Of a stretch of DNA of 64,000 nt, positions 58,359 to 64,000 are shown one piece after another. Numbering within the stretch: the stretch's first letter is position 1; each line of letters starts with the position of its first letter. Where the stretch lies: positions 1-64,000 of the forward strand of contig NZ_JASITA010000027.1 in NCBI RefSeq assembly GCF_030063415.1, given 5' to 3'. Source of the DNA: Streptomyces sp. H27-C3 (GTDB lineage: Bacteria; Actinomycetota; Actinomycetes; Streptomycetales; Streptomycetaceae). The notes under the pieces were generated by a model. That model was not told where the DNA came from. It saw only the letters and a list, made by a program, of their open reading frames with translations, and ran no database searches. Position numbers and translations under genes: made by a program.

Positions 58359-59729
58359 GTGACGACACCTGCCCTCGACGCACATGTCCGCCTCGACAGC
58401 CACCCCACCCACTCCAGTGCCGTGACCGCCGCCCTGACCGGCGCCCAGGCCCACATCGCCCACCTGGCGTTGGAGGCCGACGGCTGGACCCCAGTCGGCG
58501 AGAACATCCTCGTCCTGGCCCGCATCGACAGCGAAGAGCCGTACTGGGCACAACAGGCCGCCGACGCCCTGAACGCCGAGGGGATCAACACCGAGATCAC
58601 CCCCACACTGCGGGAGGCGATCGACGAGGAGTGGACCTGGGCCAACTACCCGATGCCCTGGTGCACCCGCGGCGAGATCCGCGAGGTCTCAGCCGAAGCC
58701 CAGAAGATCCATGACGACATCCGCCACGGCCACCTCCTCATCCACGCCCACGCCGAGGACGGCCACACCACCGTCGCGGTCGGCACCTACCTCAGCGGCG
58801 GGAAAAGCGTCTACCTCCACGGCGAGAACCACCTGCGGCAGATCGCCGACACCTTCGACTCTCCTGCCCAGGCCCTTCTTGCCTTCGAGAAGATCCACGG
58901 CGACACCATGCGCCCCGGCCCGGCCCCCATGACCGATACCGAACGCGCCGCCGTCAAAGCCCAGACCCAGCTCGGCACACCCGCCATCGAGGCCGAACCA
59001 CCGCGTCCAAAGCCAGAGACCGTCCCGGTGTATGCCGCCGACGCCGGCGACCACGATGCCGTCCTGGACGCCTTCCTCGACGCGCACGGCGACTGGTCGA
59101 AGTGGAGGACCTGGTCCGACGGGACCACCCACGCCATCCACGATGACCAGACCCTGCGCATCGAACTTGTCCACGAAGCCACCGCCCACGACACCGCGTG
59201 GACCGTGGCGGCCTACGAGACACCGGTCTCCGACCGCATGTGGGCCCTCACCACCACCGGCGCCACCCCCGCCCCCGTGCTGCAGGAACTGCTGGATCAC
59301 CTCGCCGGCGGCGACTGGGACACCGCCCTCGGCACCCCGGTGGACGAAAAGGCCGTCACGGCCGCCACGCAGCCCCTGACCGACGCCGGGTGGAACCACA
59401 CCGTGGACGGGCGCTGGATGCGCTGGACAACCCCCGGCGGGGACGCGGGAGTCCAGTTCGATGCCTTCGCCGCCCGGCATCATCCGGAGCTGGCCCTCGC
59501 TACCTGGATCATCTGGGGCGGAACGAACCCCGACCGCCCCACCTGGACCCTCCACGCGTCCCCGCACACGCCCAGCTCGCTGTTGGCTGGCCTCTCCGAG
59601 AACCTCGCCCATGGAACCGGCACCCGCCAGGCGCAGGCCATCGGCCTCGAACGCAGAGCACCCCTCGCCACCTCGCCGCTGACCATCCCAGCGCCCAAGG
59701 CCGGTCCATCAGTCACCCGTACACGCTGA
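58359..59729 (+). CDS. SPD-type hypothetical protein with extra N-terminal domain
   Basis: GTG 58359 gives 456 residues. Residues 1-190 are unlike DUF317 (AHVRLDSHPTHSSAVTAALT, HLALEADGWTPVGENILVLA, GEIREVSAEAQKIHDDIRHG). Residues 215-330 and 330-430 look like two DUF317-type repeats (AVLDAFLDAHGDWSKWRTWS, DRMWALTTTGATPAPVLQEL; PLTDAGWNHTVDGRWMRWTT, TWIIWGGTNPDRPTWTLHAS). The tail APKAGPSVTRTR is of the shared type. It closes the plus-strand train. Confidence 0.7.
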   Translation: MTTPALDAHVRLDSHPTHSSAVTAALTGAQAHIAHLALEADGWTPVGENILVLARIDSEEPYWAQQAADALNAEGINTEITPTLREAIDEEWTWANYPMPWCTRGEIREVSAEAQKIHDDIRHGHLLIHAHAEDGHTTVAVGTYLSGGKSVYLHGENHLRQIADTFDSPAQALLAFEKIHGDTMRPGPAPMTDTERAAVKAQTQLGTPAIEAEPPRPKPETVPVYAADAGDHDAVLDAFLDAHGDWSKWRTWSDGTTHAIHDDQTLRIELVHEATAHDTAWTVAAYETPVSDRMWALTTTGATPAPVLQELLDHLAGGDWDTALGTPVDEKAVTAATQPLTDAGWNHTVDGRWMRWTTPGGDAGVQFDAFAARHHPELALATWIIWGGTNPDRPTWTLHASPHTPSSLLAGLSENLAHGTGTRQAQAIGLERRAPLATSPLTIPAPKAGPSVTRTR

Positions 59730-59838
59730 GCGCTGGGCCCTCGGAGGTACCACTGATCGCCGGGTTGTCCTCGGGATCGCCGGGCTGGTCACGACCGCGA
59801 CCTTGGGTTCACCGAATCAGAGCGCGAGCTGAAAAGGC

Positions 59839-60795
59839 TTACTCATAGGGGCCGAGGAACCGTGAGCCGTTCAGGTGGATCAGGTGGTCAGGCGCGTCAG
59901 CCACCCAGGCTTCGGTCTCCCATGCGAGGTCGGCCAGCCACTTGCGCATCGTGGCGCGGTCCGGGAAGCAATTCACGAACACCAGCCCGGCCTTGTCCGT
60001 CGCGAAGAGGTACTTCAGGTGCTGACGCCGTCCGGAGTCGATCGGTCCGTGAGAAGTGACGGCTTCCATCAGGAAGAGCCAACCGCGCTGTTCGTCGTAG
60101 ACCACAAGGTCTGGGTTCTTGCCGTGCTCGTCGAAGGTCAGTCCAAGACGTGCGAAGACGTCGTCTCGGCGGAGGTCGGAGCGGTGATCCTTGGCGTCTC
60201 CCAGGTAGAGCAGCTGTCCGCCCGGCGCGAAACGAGGACAAAACTCCTCGACCATCTCCTGGATCAGGGGGTTCTGGCCACCAGGAGAGAGACGGAAAAC
60301 AGAACCGTCAGGCAGCCTGACCGGGATCTTCTGCATCTCGCGGACCGCCTCGTAAGCAGCCTGCTGGGTGGGAGCCCCTGCCATCCAGGCGTCAAGGGCG
60401 TCTTGGAACCCCCCAGCACCGAAGAGACGCACTACGGACAGAGCAGCCGGAGCGATCCGATAATTGTTCAGGGAGGAGTTGACCGGGCGCCCTTCGGGAG
60501 CATCGGAGTTGTGCTCAACGAAACCCGCGTCGACGAACTGGTGGAGCGTCTGCTTGCGGACGCTCTCGCGCGAGTTGGGGGCATACCCTTTGTCCCAATT
60601 ATCCGCGATGGCGCCGATGATTTCCGTGACGCCGAGACGCGGGTTGGTCGCCGTGTCCCACTGCTCACCGGGCTTCAGGCCAAGCAGCACGAGGGCTGTC
60701 AGGGCGGACCTGCTATTGCAGCGGACCTTGTCGAAGCGGAAGGCTTGCAGAAGGGCGCTGGCGTTTTCGACGGATGCTCGTAAAGTACTGGTCAC
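59839..60795 (-). CDS. BsuBI/PstI-type restriction endonuclease
   Basis: A 318-residue protein. The helical N-terminal part (LLGLKPGEQWDTATNPRLGV, EIIGAIADNWDKGYAPNSRE) is followed by the family's nuclease core: LLYLGDAKDHRSDLRRDDVF near 195, then PDLVVYDEQRGWLFLMEAVT near 230 and SHGPIDSGRRQHLKYLF. The D/E/K residues there fit PD-(D/E)XK chemistry. PstI-type enzymes cut CTGCAG. It overlaps the methyltransferase stop by four bases (60792-60795), a typical R-M arrangement. Confidence 0.88.
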   Translation of the reverse strand: MTSTLRASVENASALLQAFRFDKVRCNSRSALTALVLLGLKPGEQWDTATNPRLGVTEIIGAIADNWDKGYAPNSRESVRKQTLHQFVDAGFVEHNSDAPEGRPVNSSLNNYRIAPAALSVVRLFGAGGFQDALDAWMAGAPTQQAAYEAVREMQKIPVRLPDGSVFRLSPGGQNPLIQEMVEEFCPRFAPGGQLLYLGDAKDHRSDLRRDDVFARLGLTFDEHGKNPDLVVYDEQRGWLFLMEAVTSHGPIDSGRRQHLKYLFATDKAGLVFVNCFPDRATMRKWLADLAWETEAWVADAPDHLIHLNGSRFLGPYE

Positions 60796-62252
60796 TCTGC
60801 GGAGCCTACGACAGCGGGAAACAAGTCAGCCACGAGGGCGTCGAGCTTCGACTGCTCCGGGAGCCACTCCGGCGCGCTCTGCGCCAGGCGCACCAGGTCG
60901 TCACGGGAGGGGAAGGGGAGCGTCTTGACGTCCCCGGCGTTGACCTGGGTGTGCCCGGAGAAGGTACGGAAGATCGCGTCGAGCGTCGAGGAGTTCAGCC
61001 AGAGCATCAGTCCATGCGCAAGTTGCGGGTCGATAGGTCCCTTCTTCTCGTGCAAGTAGTTGGTCTTGTTGTCCAGGGCAACCGGGCCGTCGTGCTTCCA
61101 GACACCCGCGACCACGCGCCGCTTCTCCTCTTTCGCGGAGAAGCGCTTGATGACGACGTAGTGCCCTTCGGGCAGGAGCAACTTGCGGGCGGTCTCGGTG
61201 CTGGGAGAGAAGCCCTGCGGCTTTTTAGCGGGACGCTGTGGCCACTCGATCCCTCCAGCGCGCACGTTGGCCTGGTAGACCATCGGCACGACACCATCGG
61301 TACTGAGGTCCTCGGTCAAGTGCTCGCGGTTGCGGAAGTCGACGACCTTGCCCGTGCTGACGCCCAAGCCCAGGTCGGCCAAGGTGAACGAAACGGCCGG
61401 CGGCACAACAGCAGAGTCATCGAAGCGGACGAACCGCTCGCGGTCCCCGGGCAGGACCACAACGTCGAACGGGACGGCGCGGTGCAGCGGGGCGTCATCG
61501 TGCGCGATCGACGCCGACAGGACGACCTCTGGCTGCTGCTCGCCCCGTGTGCCAACCACGATGACGTTTTCCTGGAGGACGCCGGTGTCGGCGAAGACGG
61601 TGTTGCGGCTCTCGAAGACGTGTAGGAGGTCGAGGCTGGTGCGGTCGAGCATCCACTGACGAAAGGCGCGGTGGTAGGTGCCATTGGCCCAGGAACGCGG
61701 CACGATGATCGAGATCTGGCCGCCGGGGGCAAGGGTGGCCAAGGCCCTGGCCCAGAAGGCCGTGTAGATGTTGCTGGCATCGACCAGGAGGTGCGCAATG
61801 TGCGTACGGTGCAGGCTGCCTGCGGCGAGCTTTCCATAGGGTGGGTTGGCAACGACGAGGTCGAACGGCCCCTCGACGAGTGCGTCATCGTCGGTGAGGT
61901 AGTCACCCTGCACGAGGTCGAACGTGGTGCCGTAGGTTTCCCTACATTCCTCGAGCGTGGCCAACAGGTAGGGCATGACCTGCGGGTCGGTCTCCACAGC
62001 AACGACGTGAACGTCCAGATCAGGGCGCTCTTCGTGCAGTCGGGTCACCAGCGAAGCGGTCAGCGAGCCGACCCCGGCGCCGGGGTCCAGGACGCGCACG
62101 GAATTGCTCAGCGCGTCTAGGCGAGGCATCGAGGCGATCAGGCCGGCGGCTGGTGCAGGGGTAAAGAACTGCCCCAGGGCCGCCTGGGTCCGAGGGTCAA
62201 GGACACTGAGCGCCTCCACCCGACGTACCTCGGTATTCTCGATCAGTTTCAC
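60792..62252 (-). CDS. N6-adenine methyltransferase of a PstI-like R-M system
   Basis: GTG 62252, with GAGAGGA upstream, gives 486 residues. Motif I is VRVLDPGAGVGSLTASLVTR near 55, and motif IV is VVANPPYGKLAAGSLH near 135. A large C-terminal target-recognition region contains KVVDFRNREHLTEDLSTDGV and DNKTNYLHEKKGPIDPQL. This gamma-type layout and the partner endonuclease point to protection of CTGCAG. Overlap with the endonuclease gene ensures the methylase is made first. An inverted repeat lies just upstream. Confidence 0.9.
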   Translation of the reverse strand: MKLIENTEVRRVEALSVLDPRTQAALGQFFTPAPAAGLIASMPRLDALSNSVRVLDPGAGVGSLTASLVTRLHEERPDLDVHVVAVETDPQVMPYLLATLEECRETYGTTFDLVQGDYLTDDDALVEGPFDLVVANPPYGKLAAGSLHRTHIAHLLVDASNIYTAFWARALATLAPGGQISIIVPRSWANGTYHRAFRQWMLDRTSLDLLHVFESRNTVFADTGVLQENVIVVGTRGEQQPEVVLSASIAHDDAPLHRAVPFDVVVLPGDRERFVRFDDSAVVPPAVSFTLADLGLGVSTGKVVDFRNREHLTEDLSTDGVVPMVYQANVRAGGIEWPQRPAKKPQGFSPSTETARKLLLPEGHYVVIKRFSAKEEKRRVVAGVWKHDGPVALDNKTNYLHEKKGPIDPQLAHGLMLWLNSSTLDAIFRTFSGHTQVNAGDVKTLPFPSRDDLVRLAQSAPEWLPEQSKLDALVADLFPAVVGSAE

Positions 62253-62263
62253 GTCGCGATCCT

Positions 62264-62309
62264 CTCACGGAGCACCCTCGTGAGGTTTTTGGTGGAGTTA
62301 CATCCAAAA
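62264..62309 (-). promoter_or_regulatory. Inverted repeats upstream of the methyltransferase
   Basis: CTCACG (62264-62269) and CGTGAG (62279-62284) form one inverted repeat. TTTTGG (62287-62292) and CCAAAA (62304-62309) form another. Both precede GTG 62252, where self-regulation of R-M genes often acts. Confidence 0.45.
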
Positions 62310-62495
62310 GGTCCTAACGACATGACCTCGTAGAGCTCTTGACGCGATCACTCAAGCAGCCGCTCCCGCGTCGCGTCTAGGCGGGCCTGCTGGTGCGCGA
62401 CACCCACTGAGGCGTTTCCCCAAGGGCGGCCCACGCGAGTCCGGCCGGGGCGGTCAATGGCGCTCAGTGCAACGTGCGCGCATGGGATCGGCGCG

Positions 62496-62553
62496 CAACA
62501 TAGCGCGGGATCGCCGGTTAGCCAAACCGGCGATCCCGCGCATCATTGGTAGT
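62496..62553 (+). repeat. Dispersed palindromic element, copy 3
   Basis: Reads CAACATAGCG, then CGCCGGTTAGCCAAACCGGC (62512-62531, then G), then ATCCCGCGCATCATTGGT. Similarity to copy 2 continues into the CCACCGCC stretch. Here no plus-strand gene follows; it lies between the R-M pair and the NucS-like gene. Confidence 0.82.
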
Positions 62554-62646
62554 CCACCGCCACGACCTGCCCGTACGTCGAGAGGCACCACCCGCACCCA
62601 GCGCAGACCGAGCACACACGCTCATGGCCAGATGCCCGCCAACCGC

Positions 62647-63522
62647 TCACGCCGCTGCGTAGCTCGCCCGGAACAGATCCTCGGCACGCTCCACGTCCCT
62701 CGGGGTGCGCAACTGCACCTCCAGGTCGCCCGTGCCGTGGTGGCCGAGTCCCGTCACGTTCCGGGTGAACCCGGGAACGAGGTCGACCTCTTTCGGGTCG
62801 GCCTTGAGGTAGACGAGGAGTTTGCTCCGCTGAGGCGGGCAGACGCAGGCGAAGTTCCGCAGACGCTGATACGCCCGGTACTGCTTGCGCTGGATGCGGT
62901 TCACGCCGTTCCCCAGGCCCAGCAGCGCCTCGTCAACCGCCCGCACCAGCTCATCCATCGGCTCATTCCGGCCACCGACGAGCGTCTGCCGTTGCGCCCG
63001 GCGAGCTGTCGGTGTCCGGCCGCTGACGGATGCCACGGTCTCAAGGCCCAGCAGCTCACTGCCGAAAAGGCGGTAGCGCACCAGGTCGATGCTGCGCCGG
63101 TGCTCACGGACCGCGTGCACGTCATAGCGCGTGAAGTCGCCGGCGATACAGATCAACCGCGGTCCGCTCCAGAGCACCTGGGCCGCAGCCGTCACCCCGA
63201 GCCGGTCGCGGACCAGGTGCTCGAACTCGCGCCGGTGGTCCATCAGCCACGACAGGTAGAACAAGCCCTGGTGGATCACTCCTGCGTCAGTCGCACGTTT
63301 GTACTCCACGATGACCGGCGACCCGTTCTCGTCAAGACCGAGCGAGTCGATCCGACCGCCGTGAACCGGCCCGGTGCTGTACTCGCTTGCCAAGAACCGG
63401 ACGCCCAGCAGCGTCTCCATGTGCGCCTCAACGAGGCCCTGTACATCCGCCTCGACGTCAGCAAGACGCGGCGTGACCTCGGTCACGCCGCTTCTTGTGT
63501 TGAACAGCTTCAGGCCCGACAC
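62647..63522 (-). CDS. NucS-like nuclease with DUF5655 domain
   Basis: GTG 63522 follows GAGGAGGGGAAG and gives 291 residues; an upstream GTG at 63591 is less likely. The N-terminal half has GGRIDSLGLDENGSPVIVEY, then KRATDAGVIHQGLFYLSWLM, the E-x-K core of NucS/PD-(D/E)XK nucleases. The C-terminal DUF5655 domain shows RLRNFACVCPPQRSKLLVYL, VDLVPGFTRNVTGLGHHGTG and DLEVQLRTPRDVERAEDLF. It may act in DNA repair or mobile-element defence. It lies beyond copy 3 of the palindromic element, near the chromosomal edge. Confidence 0.82.
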   Translation of the reverse strand: MSGLKLFNTRSGVTEVTPRLADVEADVQGLVEAHMETLLGVRFLASEYSTGPVHGGRIDSLGLDENGSPVIVEYKRATDAGVIHQGLFYLSWLMDHRREFEHLVRDRLGVTAAAQVLWSGPRLICIAGDFTRYDVHAVREHRRSIDLVRYRLFGSELLGLETVASVSGRTPTARRAQRQTLVGGRNEPMDELVRAVDEALLGLGNGVNRIQRKQYRAYQRLRNFACVCPPQRSKLLVYLKADPKEVDLVPGFTRNVTGLGHHGTGDLEVQLRTPRDVERAEDLFRASYAAA

Positions 63523-63859
63523 CTTCCCCTCCTCGGTATGGATGCCGCAGGAGAACGCCCCCAAGGGCACAAATATTTCCGAAGGAATCAACAGGCTGAC
63601 TCATTGCGATGCCCCCGGGCATCGCAGCAGCTTGCCCGTCGCGGCAGCCACAACCCGCTCCGGCACCGCGACCACAGCCAACCCATGAAACTGACTACCC
63701 ATCAGCCAAGTCAGCATTAGGTCAGCATTAATACCCGCAAAGAGTGTCCCTGAGTGTCGAAGCCTGATGAAGCCTCGCAACCCAAAAAACCCACTCTGAC
63801 CTGCTGCGATGCAGCTCAAAGGGCACTCCCTGCTACGCTACCCAACGTTGGTCACGTGA
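63523..63859. other. Intergenic region between element cargo and miaA
   Basis: About 340 bases with lower GC and no convincing gene. It holds a short hairpin (63606-63625) and a direct repeat GTCAGCATTA (63710-63719 and 63721-63730). A recombination edge of the element may lie here, but no attachment core could be confirmed without the left end. Confidence 0.45.
63606..63625. promoter_or_regulatory. Hairpin upstream of the NucS-like gene
   Basis: GCGATGCCC (63606-63614) and GGGCATCGC (63617-63625) are perfect complements with a two-base centre. It lies about 85 bases from the nuclease start and could be an operator or a terminator of leftward reads. Confidence 0.4.
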
Positions 63860-64000
63860 TCAGGCTGTGACCGCTCGTTCGACCAACGTCAGCGCCTGGT
63901 GCGGGAGTTCCGCGCGGTGCTCGTCGGCGCCGCTCAGCCAGTGGACCCGGGGGTCCCGGCGGAACCAGGAGTCCTGGCGGCGCGCGAAGCGTTTGGTGGC
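63860..64000 (-). CDS. miaA: tRNA dimethylallyltransferase MiaA, C-terminal part
   Basis: The last 141 bases encode 46 residues on the minus strand ending TGA at 63860-63862: ATKRFARRQDSWFRRDPRVH, WLSGADEHRAELPHQAL and a helix TLVERAVTA. This is the typical C-terminus of actinobacterial MiaA, which adds a dimethylallyl group to A37 of tRNAs reading UNN codons. The rest lies beyond the window. It is a core chromosomal gene, so the element adjoins the chromosome here and not a free plasmid end. Confidence 0.85.
   Translation of the reverse strand, partial: ATKRFARRQDSWFRRDPRVHWLSGADEHRAELPHQALTLVERAVTA

Noticed and set aside
62467..63720. 417-residue plus-strand open frame
   Set aside because: It is antisense to the NucS-like nuclease, whose motifs and ribosome site are clear; composition is that of a shadow frame.
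63844..63889. Inverted repeat ACGTTGGTC/GACCAACGT around the miaA stop
   Set aside because: The arms are 28 bases apart and one lies inside coding sequence, so a terminator or attachment role is not supported.

Overview
The window is high-GC actinobacterial DNA with Streptomyces-like codon use, Pro/Ala/Arg-rich reading frames, many GTG and TTG starts, several DUF317 (SPDY) proteins and an SCO6880-family protein. It reads as a large conjugative or mobilizable integrated element. Its right end abuts a chromosomal gene: the last 141 bases encode the C-terminus of MiaA (tRNA dimethylallyltransferase). No tRNA, rRNA, CRISPR array, replication initiator or TraB/FtsK-type transfer gene was found.

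Layout. (1) 0-5 kb: the end of an unidentified gene, a 3'-truncated group II intron on the minus strand, a perfect 18-bp-arm palindrome, mobC and a MobA-type relaxase, a small Cys-containing protein and a lipoprotein. (2) 5-11.9 kb, minus strand: DUF317 proteins, small unknowns, a SpaA-like sortase-anchored surface protein, and an ATP-grasp ligase overlapping a DUF317 gene. (3) 11.9-17.0 kb, plus strand: tyrosine recombinase, small HTH protein and a very large zinc-ribbon/recombinase-like protein, followed by a CmtR-type Cd/Pb sensor and a cation-diffusion transporter. This looks like a Tn554-like transposon with metal cargo. (4) 17.2-25.6 kb, minus strand: MFS exporter with two winged-helix regulators, a run of small unknown proteins, a secreted SH3-like protein, a RelE-like protein, a DUF4913 protein and an orphan DNA methyltransferase. 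(5) 26.1-59.7 kb, plus strand: a long, mostly tightly packed gene train. It begins with type IV secretion (T4SS) genes (NlpC/P60 hydrolase, DUF6112, VirB8-like, VirB6/TrbL-like, SCO6880 family, VirB4-like ATPase). It continues through about 25 poorly known, largely paralogous proteins, including two lipoproteins-or-transporters, a GT2 glycosyltransferase and a degenerate relaxase, and reaches a VirD4-type coupling protein at 52.3 kb. It ends with a PAPS-reductase-like protein, a C5 methyltransferase, a DnaB-N-domain protein and a last SPD-motif protein. (6) 59.8-63.5 kb, minus strand: a BsuBI/PstI-type restriction-modification pair and a NucS-like/DUF5655 nuclease, then miaA.

How it fits together. 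The relaxase and MobC would nick the DNA at an origin, plausibly the palindrome beside mobC. The coupling protein and VirB4/VirB6/VirB8-like proteins would move it, with the NlpC/P60 hydrolase opening peptidoglycan. Methyltransferases and the PstI-like system would protect or stabilise the element.

The most unusual aspect is the cargo. Most accessory proteins on both strands, but not the core T4SS or methyltransferase proteins, end in a Pro/Ala-rich tail closing with Arg-x-Arg, Arg-Arg, His-Arg or similar. This resembles a shared C-terminal export or sorting signal. Several genes in the same train appear to start at CTG or ATC placed 4-6 bases after GGAG-type ribosome sites. One ~55-bp palindromic element recurs near 22.0, 44.9 and 62.5 kb. 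These three observations are direct readings of the sequence; their meaning is inference.
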